Assembly: GCA_037447655.1 (NCBI GenBank)
Contig: JBBHKE010000943.1
Coordinates: 327,550 to 391,549, forward strand
Reading direction: 5' to 3'
DNA from: Zygnema cylindricum
Taxonomy: Eukaryota > Streptophyta > Zygnematophyceae > Zygnematales > Zygnemataceae
Length of the DNA stretch: 64,000 nucleotides
In this document: piece after piece, positions 19,766 to 29,372 of the stretch
Layout: each line of letters starts with the position of its first letter
Numbering within the stretch: position 1 is the first letter of the stretch
The notes under the pieces: model-generated
What the model was told of the DNA's origin: nothing
Seen by the model: only the letters and a program-made list of their open reading frames with translations
The model's database searches: none
Made by a program: the position numbers and the translations under genes

Positions 19766-20744
19766 TCGAGTCTTACACGTGTCACTTGGATCTGCAGGTT
19801 AATGACGTGGCATCTTTGGCTCGGTTTTTTTTTCCGAAGCTCTGGATTGGAGTTAATTTTTTGCCGTTTTCTGGTTAAAAAATAAATAAACAGAAGACTT
19901 TTTGAGGCCATTTGTACCACTTTTTTTTAGGGTTTTTAAGACGACAGAAGATTCAATAGAAACGTTAAATTTTCCCATTTGCAAAATTTGCGAAGTTTTT
20001 TCGTCGGTTAAACGTTTTTAAAAAATTTCAACGGCCAAGGGTTTAAACGGTTTTCACGGTTTTTAAAACCCTAAATGTCCACAAAAAAAAAAGGGTTTTG
20101 AAAGGTTTTTAAATGGTGGCTAAATGAGGTTTAATCAATTATTTGTGTATAGGGTGACAAAATGGGTTTAAATTTAGAAAAAACAAAAGAAGAAAATTGG
20201 CAAAAATAATAGAAACAGTAAATTTATTATCTACGCTAAATTGTAGATAGTTGGAGGTTATTATTTTTTTTTTTTTTTGAAACCCAAAATGAGAGAATAG
20301 AAAGTGGGAAAAACAGGTTGATTTCTTCCTTTTTAAAAGTCTTAGAATTGTTTTTAAGCTAAAAAACCCAAAAGGAAGATAAAATGAAAAGAAAAGAGAA
20401 AAAAAAAAAACCCTAAAAGAGGGGTAGAAGAAATAAAAAAAAATAGTTTGAATTCCATAGGGTGGAAAAACTATCCTTGTTTAGAAAAATTACAAAAGTC
20501 AACATTGACTTTTAATTTAATTTATTTTTTACTTTACACTTCGGTTTTTTTGTTTCTTATCATGATGTCAAAATCATCGGACCTGATTGTTCTCCTTTAC
20601 TTTTCCCCTTTATTTTATTTTTTATTTTTTTCACCACTTTTGCATCTTTTTCATGGCTTTTAGGTAATTACAGGACAGATTATGTATATATATTTATGAA
20701 TATTTATGTATGTATATGGATATGTATATATTTAAAAATTATTT

Positions 20745-21110
20745 TCCCATCTCCCTCTCCTCTTCTCTCCCCCTCCCCCTTTCCCTCTCCCTCTTACTCT
20801 CCCTCTCCCTCTCCATCCTCTCCATTTCGCTTTCCCCCTCCCCCCTCCCTCTCTTTTCTCTCCCCCCCTCCACCCCCCTCTGCCCCTCTGCCCCTCATCT
20901 TTCTCCCTCTCTCTTTCTCTGCCTCTCTCTCTTTCTCTCCCTCTCCCTCTCCCCTTCCCTCTCCCTCACTCTCTCCTTCTCTCTCTCCATCCCTTCCCTC
21001 ACCCTCTCCCTATCCCTCTCGCTCGCCCTCTCTTTCCCTCTCCTTCTCCCACTCCCTCTCCCACTCCCTCTCCCTTTCTCTCTCCCTCACCCTCTTTTTC
21101 ACAAAATATC
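20745..21110 (+). repeat. CT-rich tract
   Basis: CTCCCTCTCC-type pyrimidine run. The Ser/Pro/Leu ORF over it is an artefact. Confidence 0.95.
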
Positions 21111-21679
21111 ATGAATTGTCTCTGAGTTCGATTAATTGTTATTTACGCCCCAAAACTTGCTTTAAATTGAAAAATTGTAAAGAACTTTTGACCCCAAAAA
21201 ACCAAAAAAACTTTTAAATAAACTCTGAAACTTCGCCCAAAAAAAATCTAACAAAACCTAACAAATGTTGAAAATAACCCAAAAAACGTTTAAACCCCTG
21301 GATACCTTAAAATAAAAACAACAACCTCTTAAAGCACAGTGACCCTAAAAGCCGCAAAACAAATTTGAGGAAAAATGTAAAATTTGTGGCTATCATATTT
21401 AACGAAAATGGGTATAGGGGAAATTCGATGAAATTCTACAAATATGATATTGAAACCCTTTCATTTTGAAATAATTAAAGTAGTAATTACCTTAAATTAC
21501 TTCAATTATTTTAACTATATTTGAGTGAAAAGTTTTTGAGGAATCTTCATGTTATTTGTATTTTACCATCGATAAATAATAATATTAATAATAATAATAA
21601 TAAAATATTAGGTTAAGGATAAAATTCCATCAGTCGTTTGTGTATTCGTACGGGCAACTCTACGGGCAGGGTTGATTGA
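21111..21679. other. AT-rich spacer, no gene seen
   Basis: Nothing recognisable except a short (AAT)n run at about 21576-21606. Confidence 0.5.
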
Positions 21680-21757
21680 GTCAATATTCCATCTCGAAGA
21701 GTTCGAGTCTGTAAACCACGTGTCCTAAATTGACTAGCACCTCTTAAGCTACGGTCC

Positions 21758-22728
21758 TATAACAGCAATAGAGGATCGAACTTGTTTATAAAGGGGTATT
21801 TAGGTATTATGATTATAGAGTACTAAATTTGGTAGGCGTCTGCGAAAGAATCACCCTATTTGGAGTTATATTTTAAAAGTTATAGCGATGGGTGTATTTA
21901 GGTGACAGCGTGGGGTCTAAATAACAAGTGGGTATCATTGAAACGGGTTAAGGGTCAAATTAGTACCGAAATTACGCGTGTACGTTTCATAAAGTTCTAA
22001 CGAAACGTTTAGTATGCACGGTGGTTGGTTTCGTACAAATTTTAGTACGAAACGTCACTTTTATTAAAGGGAATTTCGTAGGAAGTTTCGCGTGCGAAAT
22101 TAGTTACGCACGATCGTGCGAAGTCGCGTTTCGTTTGGCGCGCACTTTTGCACGTAAATGTTATGTAGTGAAACATAACGTTTGATTGGTTAGTAAAGTG
22201 CTAAGTAGTTAGTAAGAGATTTCGCACGTTTTTGCATTGGTCAGTCTGAGTCTTTGTTGATCAATGATTGGCCCAGGTAAAAGCCTGTTAAAACGGAGAG
22301 TTGACTCTGGCCTGGCGAGTCCAAGGCGATGATGGATAAATAGTCAAGTGTAAGAGGCGAGTAGACATCTTTTCCTTTGGGGAAAAGTTTGTGGAAATTT
22401 CGGCTGATCTTGGTCTTGAGCGATTAATACCAAATTGGAGAAAAGGCATTTTGCATTAAAATCTATTACTTAACTAAATAGTGTTTTAGTAGTTAAGAGA
22501 TAGAATTATTAAGAGTGGAGAGTAGTGGAAAACACTTTAATAAGAAGGGTTGAGCCACGAGGGCAAGAGACCAAGCTAATGTTATGTGGACAGAAGCTTC
22601 TTCTAATTTAAAGTTTATCCTTATGTGAGTGTGGTCCAATGTGGATGTGTATTTTCCAATGTGTGGAATGTGTGGTTGGGATTATGAGTAGTAATAGGAT
22701 TTTCTGAGAGGTAGGAGATCCTGTTACA
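21758..22728 (+). repeat. 5' LTR of the gypsy element
   Basis: 971 bp; begins TA where the 3' copy has TG (a G-to-A change) and ends GTTACA. It contains many inverted CGTACGAAA/GTTTCGTAC-type words at 21980-22130. Confidence 0.93.
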
Positions 22729-22730
22729 TA

Positions 22731-22742
22731 TGGTATCAAAGG
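22731..22742 (+). other. Primer-binding site, initiator tRNA-Met 3' end type
   Basis: TGGTATCAAAGG lies 2 bases after the LTR. It matches the complement of the plant initiator tRNA 3' end (TGGTATCAGAGC) in 10 of 12 positions. Confidence 0.8.
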
Positions 22743-23985
22743 TTAGTTAAAAGCCAAAGAGAAGCTTGCTCACCCGAAAATCGACTGCCGTGACCGGTGA
22801 GGGTGCTTTGACCCGGGTTGGTGGAACCACAATGTGAGTGGTAGGGGATTGGAGGGAAACTAAATGACCACACTGCCAACGGCCGCTGGTTAGATGTGGG
22901 GCGTGCTTAGGTCCTCAGGACTAAGGCGGGGTAGGCAGTGTAGCCACCGCTGAAGCTCACTCCAATTACCTAGAGGCCAAACAAACTTGCCTTCTCTTAG
23001 CAATGATTCATGTGTAGAGGGAGGGCTTGAAGCCATGAAGGGTGAGGATGTGAGGATTAGAGAGTAAAAGATCCTGATGTAGTGGGAAGTGGGAAGTTTG
23101 CTAATGGAGGAGAAGGAAAGTGGAGTACTTTACTTCTTCAAGAGCAAAGGAGTCCAGAAATGACTCAAAACTTTTAAAACCCTAAATTGTTACTTTTGAT
23201 TGATTTCAATTTTGTTGTTGCAAAATTTATGGTTAAATCTTACCTTTGAGAGCTTTCAATTTTGCTTTTGCAAAATTTGTGGGGAAATTCTTACCTTCTG
23301 TTTCAATGTTGGGAAATTGAAAATTTGAATTTGTACTAACTTACTGTCAATGTCTTTTTAATTTCTCAGATCTTGATCTTTTCAAAGGATTTGTTAAGGA
23401 GAAAAAGTCTTGGATTGGAGCAACTTGAGGACTTAAAATCTACATCAAATATCATTGGGAAATTATACTCTATCTTTCTTTTGCTTGATTTGATTGTGTG
23501 ATAATGGCAAATTCTGCATGGAAACGCGAAATGGAGAATGCGTTGAATGTGTTGAAGAAGCGGACTGTGAAATTGGACAAAAGATTTAATAATCATGCTG
23601 CCGCTATGGATAAAACCATTTCCAAATTGAAAAGTAAATTGAAAGTTGTAAAAGAAAATGGAAATATTTCAAATGAGAAATTAGATGAACTTATTAACTT
23701 AATTCAGACGTAGAATGATATGAATGACCAAAAGGGTGAGAGTAGTAAAAGGAATGCCAGTTTTAGGGAGGATGATCATGATAGACTGTTGAAATTTATG
23801 TATTTTCTAGATCTGTATTGGAAAAATAAATAGAGTAAGTCGGCAAAGGCAACTTGCTTCTCGCTCAACTCTCTCCGGTCCCCATACTTGTTGCAGTCAC
23901 TGAAGACCAGAGAGAGAGCTAGAGCCATGGCTGTCTAAAAAGGATAGGCTAATTCGTAGTTTGTACCAAAATGGTTGTGTTGGTT

Positions 23986-24002
23986 CCAAGATTTGATCTT
24001 AG
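23986..24002 (-). other. tRNA-like T-arm in the LTR
   Basis: Minus strand: 5-bp stem CTAAG/CTTGG closed around the loop ATCAAAT. A D-arm-like AGCTATAGGCTAAAGCT lies upstream at about 24027-24043. Compared with the LTR at 1808, the stem has a G-C to A-T compensating change. No acceptor stem. Confidence 0.5.
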
Positions 24003-24126
24003 TACCTACATCCTACTACAGACTTTAGCTTTAGCCTATAGCTTAGAGTAAACGATGGCATATATAGGGTACAATAGGTATTTATAAACGGACAAGAAGA
24101 GAGTTCTAAAAAACAAACAAATAATC

Positions 24127-24212
24127 AAAAACTGCTCTAAACAAGATTTGAACCATGGTCTGTGATTATATTTGTAGGGGTAAGCCTTAACCAATAAGGC
24201 GTTATCGAAAAG
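24127..24212 (-). other. Second tRNA-like segment in the LTR
   Basis: Minus strand: D-arm GCCTTATTGGTTAAGGC (4-bp stem, loop with GG) at 24184-24200 and B-box GGTTCAAATC at 24145-24154, spaced as in a tRNA. Anticodon and acceptor stems do not form. It is present also at about 27418-27475 in the other LTR. Confidence 0.5.
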
Positions 24213-24628
24213 ATACAAGTGACGGGTTTCATAAATACATAAACATTAAAGCAACAGCTAATTAACAGCAGACTAACCAAAAGGAGCAATTCCTGCATGT
24301 ACGCGAATCTGAACCGTGTAAAATATGTTTTGATCGGACGGCCGACATTATAGCCGCCACGCGAAGTGAGCTTTTGGCGGCATACGGAGATAGCGTCACG
24401 CGGTGCCACGTGGCGCCACATTGTATGATACCGGAGAAGATGGGAGGAGGAACCATGGCTTCCGATTTGACATGTGTCACTTTGTAGACCTTGTCGTACA
24501 ATGGTCGTACAATAAGTACATCGCCCATTGTACCTTTTTGTACTATATAGTGTTCTTATTGGACTAGGGTTTAGTAGTAGGTAGTCGTGAGTAGGCAGAA
24601 CGAGACTTAGTAATATTTAGGTACCTCT

Positions 24629-25016
24629 CTCTCTAAGAGAGCTCGTGACTATAAAGGTCATCTTTGACCAGCCATAACTTAATGCTCGGGTGAGCAAATT
24701 CAGTGATTTTTTTTTGCTGCGGACTCAAGGGAGTCCAATCTACACAGGGGTGTAGTCGGTCAGAATTTTTGCGTGCCAGAGTGGCACTTATTCAGTGGGA
24801 AAGTCAAATTTGGGAATATTGTCCAAAACACATATTCAAGCTTTGCATTCTGTGGTGGAACTGAGCACACAAAAGGTCTTCTCTTCACAGGGGTGAAGGT
24901 GTATTGGGGTTCTAATTGTCAAGGGATCATTCATTTGGGTTTATATCAACTTGGAGTAGGCACTATCTAGATTAGCTTCTTTTGGATCTGCGAATATTGT
25001 GGGCAATGGAGCCCAT
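24629..25016 (+). other. Series of short hairpins in the LTR leader
   Basis: Stems: CTCTC/GAGAG (about 24629), GGTCA/TGACC (24656-24669), TGCTC/GAGCA (24683-24696), GGACTC/GAGTCC (24721-24736), CTACAC/GTGTAG (24740-24755), GTGCCA/TGGCAC (24773-24787), CTTCAC/GTGAAG (24883-24898) and TGGGC/GCCCA at the LTR end. Loops are 3-6 bases and often GGG-rich. Most recur in the LTR at 1808-2760 with changed but still pairing stems. Confidence 0.7.
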
Positions 25017-26238
25017 AGAATTTCAGGTTATGGGCCCACCATCTAGGGTGCCTATGTTCGATGGAAAATACTTCACTTATTGGGAGTTTATTATGGAGGG
25101 ATTGCTTTTCGAGAAGCACTTATGGGGAATTGTTTCGGGACAAGTGAGATGTCCGCCACCTGGCTTTGGAGGAGGTTACTATGGAGAATCATCTGAGGCT
25201 GCCCAGAATATCAACCGTAGTTTAGATGAATCAAAAGGTGAAGGGAAAAACCTTTTCGTGGATGGGGAAAAAGGGGAGAAGGATAAAGGGACACTTATGG
25301 TGAGGGGAACTATGCTCTCCGCCACATCTTCACTTAGAGGGGTTATAAGTAAAACTAAAGTAAATGATAGTAAAATTTGGGAGTGTAAAAACACTATAGC
25401 AAAACATCTTATACTTAGATATGTGTCTAAGTCCATAGCTATCACTCTTTTAAGTCTTACCATGTCTTCGTAAATATGGGAAACACTAAGGCAGATTTAT
25501 AAGAGTGAGACTATTCAGAGGCAGCAGTTAGTAAAACAGGAAATAGAGGCCTATGTTTATAAAGGCGGTAACATGATAGAGTTTTGCAATGATATTGCTG
25601 CGTTATATGTTGAGCTTGCTAGTGCGGGGTATGTAGAATCTGAGGAGAGAAAGATCAATACACTACTCATGAAACTCCCAGATGAGTACGAAAACATCAT
25701 TAATCGTATGCAGGCAATGGATGGCTCCTCATGGACTTGGAGCTTTACCATGGGGATAATTCTTGTGAGGGAAAACACTTTGGAGCTTTGTAGGGGAAGT
25801 GAGAGGGTAACTGCCTTTACAGCTGGTGGTGATTGGCGGAAGCGTGATAAGAGGAACGGTGGTGATTGGCGGAAGCGTGATGAGAGGAACAGCGGTGACG
25901 AGCGGAAGCGTGATGAGAGGAAGAAAGACAAAGGTAAACCTTATCGAAACTTTGGTGGAAAGAGAGGGAGAGGAAAAGAAAGGGGAGCTTTGAAAAAGGG
26001 TGTTTGCTTCTTTTGTAGAGAACCGGGTCACTATATAGAGGAGTGTCCTTGCTTAGAAGAACTTAGAAGTTGGAATGTGAAAGAGGAGGAAGAAGGGGAA
26101 GAGGAGAAAGAGGATGAAGAAATATTGGAGCTTCTTCACATTGGTAGAATGGAGAAGAGAGAGAAGTACACAGAAATTATACGAAAGCAACGATGTGCTT
26201 TTGGAGGTATAAGGGATAAAGGGCAGGGAGGTACTTGA
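25006..26238 (+). pseudogene. Copia gag of the gag-only element
   Basis: The frame runs from ATG 25006 (inside the LTR) or ATG 25030 (inside the PBS). The start region has the copia gag motif FDGKYFTYWEFIMEG. One TAA at 25471-25473 interrupts just before IWETLRQIY; the same frame then continues to 26238 with a typical UBN2-like core (NMIEFCNDIAALYVEL, LLMKLPDEYENII). There follow three 33-bp repeats encoding GGDWRKRDKRN-like units (about 25828-25920), a basic stretch, one CCHC knuckle (CFFCREPGHYIEEC) and an acidic tail. About 410 codons, normal for a gag. The single stop makes this copy probably defective. Confidence 0.88.
25026..25040 (+). other. Primer-binding site, half-tRNA initiator Met type
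   Basis: GGTTATGGGCCCACC immediately follows the LTR end CA. It is the exact complement of the anticodon stem-loop region of plant initiator tRNA-Met, not its 3' end. This type of primer use is known from Drosophila copia and yeast Ty5. It contains ATG (25030-25032), in frame with gag. Confidence 0.88.
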
Positions 26239-26290
26239 GGGAGTTAGAAATGATGAGGATGTCAAGGAGTGTAGAAAGTATGACTCAGAA

Positions 26291-27049
26291 ATGAGAAAGT
26301 CAGATCTAGGATACATAAATGAAAAAGGGAAAAATAAAAATAATGAGGATAATTTTATAAATATTTTGGAAACAGAAAACAGGTTGGAAAGGGAGACTTC
26401 AACGGATTTGGAGGAAAGGGGAGAAGTAAAACTAGAGGGGGTTTTAAACGATAGGGGAGAAAAGAAATATTTAATGAAAAGTTTAGGGGAGGAGAAATAC
26501 TCTTTGGGAATCATTATAAAAAGTGATAGTGGAAAGAATTCCATGGGAGAGAGTGAGGAAAGTTCAGAAAATGGGGTGAGTATCATGGATAAAAATATGA
26601 GCTCGGAAGATGTAGATTTTATGAGGAACTTAGTGGGGACTCTTGATATAACGATAAATATGGGGGGTAATGGTTTTGACATCACTAATGGGAGTGATGG
26701 CATTTATGGTGGTGTGTCTGTAAAAGGGTTAGCATCTGGGTGTGTGTCGCAGATTGGGGATGGGGCTGGTTTTTTGAATTGCAAGAGGGAAATCCAATTC
26801 TGTGTGGATGGAAAAGAGATGAGTGGGATAAAATCTTTGCTTGGATTTATGGAAAATAGTATGCTTAATAAAATATGTGATCAGCAAGATGGAATGTTTA
26901 TTTCAGCTCATCCAATGGACCTTTTAAAATACGAGAGTATTCACTTAAAGTTTTATGAGGAGAAAAGAAAGAGGAAAAAGAAAAGAAGGAAAAAAAAAAA
27001 AAATTATATATATATATATTTAGTGGGAGTTGAAAAGAAAGTAGACTAG
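26291..27049 (+). CDS. Unknown second ORF of the gag-only copia element
   Basis: 252 codons in another frame than gag, ending 14 bases before the 3' LTR. No pol motif is seen. The N-terminal half is Glu/Lys/Asn-rich and low in complexity; the middle is Gly-rich (GGNGFDITNGSDGIYGGVSV). Then comes a segment that looks folded (FLNCKREIQFCVDG, HPMDLLKYESIHLKFYEE) and a strongly basic tail (KRKKKRRKKKKN). It replaces the whole pol region. It could be a remnant of something carried by the element or a decayed gag extension. A long intact frame in an element whose gag has a stop is notable. Confidence 0.45.
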   Translation: MRKSDLGYINEKGKNKNNEDNFINILETENRLERETSTDLEERGEVKLEGVLNDRGEKKYLMKSLGEEKYSLGIIIKSDSGKNSMGESEESSENGVSIMDKNMSSEDVDFMRNLVGTLDITINMGGNGFDITNGSDGIYGGVSVKGLASGCVSQIGDGAGFLNCKREIQFCVDGKEMSGIKSLLGFMENSMLNKICDQQDGMFISAHPMDLLKYESIHLKFYEEKRKRKKKRRKKKKNYIYIYLVGVEKKVD

Positions 27050-27062
27050 AAAATAAGGGGAG

Positions 27063-28298
27063 TGTTGAAATTTATGTATTTTCTAGGTCTGTATTGGAAA
27101 AATAAATAGAGTAAGTCAGCAAAGGCAACCTGCTTCTCGCTCAACTCTCTCCGGTCCCCATACTTGTTGCAGTCACTGAAGACCAGAGAGAGAGCTAGAG
27201 CCATGGCTGTCTAAATAGGATAGGCTAATTCGTAGTTTGTACCAAAATGGTTGTGTTGATTAGATTTGATCCTAGTACCTACATCCTACTATAGACGTTA
27301 GCTTTAGCCTATAGCTTAGAGTAAACGATGGCATATGTAGGGTACAATAGGTATTTATAAACGGACAAGAAGAGAGTTTTAAAAAACTAACAAATAACCA
27401 AAAACTGCTCTAAACCAGATTTGAACCATGGTCTGTGATTATATTTGTAGGGGTAAGCCTTAACCAATAAGGCGTTATCGAAACGATACAAGTGACGGGT
27501 TTCATAAATACATAAACATTAAAGCAACAGCTAATTAACAGCAGACTAACCAAAAGGAGCAATTCCTGCATGTACGCGAATCTGAACCGTGTAAAATATG
27601 TTTTGATCGGACGGCCGACATTATAGCCGCCACGCGAAGTGAGCTTTTGGCGGCATACGGAGATAGCGTCACGCGGTGCCACGTGGCGCCACAATATATG
27701 ATACCGGAGAAGATGGGAGGAGGAACCATGGCTTCCGATTTGACATGTGTCACTTTGTAGACCTTGTCGTACAATGGTCGTACAATAAGTACATCGCCCA
27801 TTGTACCTTTTTGTACTATATAGTGTTCTTATTGGACTAGGGTTTAGTAGTAGTTAGTCGTGAGTAGGCAGAACGAGACTTAGTAATATTTAGGTACCTC
27901 TCTCTCTACGAGAGCTTGTAACTATAAAGGTCATCTTTGACCAGCCATAACTTAATGCTCGGGTGAGCAAATTCAGTGATTTTTTTTTGCTGCGGACTCG
28001 AGGGAGTCCAATCTACACAGGGGTGTAGTCGGTCAGAGTCTTTGCGTGCGAGAGTGGCACTTATTCAGTGGGAAAGTCAAATTTGGGAATATTGTCCAAA
28101 ACACATATTCAAGCTTTGCATTCTGTGGTGGAACTGAGCACACAAAAGGTCTTCTCTTCACAGGGGTGAAGGTGTATTGGGGTTCTAATTGTCAAGGGAT
28201 CATTCATTTGGGTTTATATCAACTTGGAGTCGGCACTATCTAGATTAGCTTCTTTTGGATCTGCGAATTCTGTGGGCAATGGAGCCCATAGAATTTCA
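27063..28298 (+). repeat. 3' LTR of the gag-only copia element
   Basis: 1236 bp, preceded by the purine tract and followed by the TSD TAGAC. One stem of the hairpin series is broken here (GTGCGA for GTGCCA at about 28046). Confidence 0.93.
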
Positions 28299-29372
28299 TA
28301 GACCTAAGAAGATAATGGATCTGAAATTGTCTATTAGTGAGGCACCATCGTTTGATGGTAAGAGGATCGATGAGTTGGATGCTTCGATTTTTCATATGGA
28401 ATGTTATTTGGAGTCTAGAAATTGCGATCGTGATGATTACACTTCTATTAATGTTAACTATGTGAAAGGCGATGCTCAGATTTGGTATTATATTCGCAGA
28501 AGGTCTAAATTGATTCCTGATAATGCAGATTGGGAAACTTTTAAAACCGCGATCAAATCGCGTTTCTTGTCTGTCACTTTTAAATCCAGAATGGAAGAAA
28601 AGTGGTTGAATTGTAAACATACTGGATCTATGAAGGATTATATTGTGGAATTAGACTCATCTAGCATTCATGTCATAGGTTTAACTGATGAAATGGCTAA
28701 ATTGCATTTCTTGAACTATTTGAATCCTATATTGAAATCAAAACTAAAACATCAAAAATTTAATAATTTGAAGGAATTACAAGATAAGTCATTGGAATTA
28801 GAGGATTAGTTGGGGTATAATCGGGAAACTCGATCACTCAGGGGTAATTTGAATGAAGTATCAAAGTGGGATGAAGAGGAATTTGTTGAACAAGGTCTGA
28901 ATGCTGGTCTAGTGAATAGGCAAAATATCTTCAGGGGAAATCAAAGGGATGGACATAGTGTATCAAAGGGGTGGACATAGTGTTAATGCAGGAAATAAAT
29001 TTAACAATAGAGGGGGGTACATTAAAAGTCCTAAACCAAGCATTAATGCCAAGAAGCCTAACCTTACCATCCCCACATGCACTATTTGTCAGAAAAAGGG
29101 TCATAAAGCATTTGAGTGTGCACAACTGAAAAATATTAACTGTTATAACTGTGGAGAGGAGGGACATTTTAGTAGAGAGTGCATAAAACCCAAAAAGAAA
29201 GTCATTTGTTTCAAATGCGGAGGTCTAGATCATTACGCTAAAGACTGCACAGATAAAGGTTCTCTCAAATTAGTCGATGTAAATGAAGGTCTCCAAGAGG
29301 ATATTGTATTATACCTAGTGAGCAGGAACCCCAGGAGGTGGGAAACGCAAAGGATTAACTGAAAGTCCTCAA

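Larger units (their letters stand above)
18010..20740 (+). repeat. Repeat unit, copy 2 (partner 11345-14115)
   Basis: Same order of blocks as copy 1. Differences include loss of about 100 bp near 18215, a much longer CCCT tract and a differently interrupted T tract. It ends in the TATGTATATGGA region and is followed by another CT tract. Confidence 0.8.
23787..25025 (+). repeat. 5' LTR of the gag-only copia element
   Basis: 1239 bp. A TATA-like ACTATATAG at 24542-24550 suggests transcription starts near 24575. Downstream lies a series of short hairpins up to 25016. Upstream are two antisense tRNA-like arms. The last 20 bases already contain an ATG (25006) in frame with gag. Confidence 0.93.
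23787..28298 (+). mobile_element. Gag-only Ty1/copia element (TR-GAG type)
   Basis: LTRs 23787-25025 and 27063-28298 (TGTTGAAA...AATTTCA), 5-bp TSD TAGAC at 23782-23786 and 28299-28303, PBS directly after the 5' LTR, and purine tract AAATAAGGGGAG before the 3' LTR. The internal region is only 2.0 kb, with a copia gag, a second unknown ORF and no protease, integrase or RT, so it would need another element's enzymes. LTRs differ at about 28 positions by hand count (about 2.3%), slightly fewer than the gypsy host, as nesting predicts. Confidence 0.95.
23504..29362 (+). pseudogene. Gypsy gag, split by the copia insertion
   Basis: ATG at 23504 in MANSAWKRE. A coiled-coil-like N-terminus runs to a TAG at 23711. 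The same frame goes on to the copia insertion at 23786 and resumes at 28304 with RPKKIMDLKLS, so the insertion itself is frame-neutral once removed. The retrotransposon gag core follows (AQIWYYIRRR, FKTAIKSRF). A TAG at 28807 and a 22-bp tandem duplication (28951-28994) shift the frame. The final part (28949-29362) has three CCHC knuckles: CTICQKKGHKAFEC, CYNCGEEGHFSREC and CFKCGGLDHYAKDC. Dead copy. Confidence 0.85.

Noticed and set aside
18733-19878. 381-codon frame across the second repeat unit
   Set aside because: It runs through (CCCT)n and T tracts and reads the small conserved ORF in the wrong frame; compositional artefact.
24127-24212. Possible functional tRNA gene
   Set aside because: D-arm and B-box are good, but acceptor and anticodon stems do not pair and the segment lies in both LTRs; recorded as tRNA-like only.
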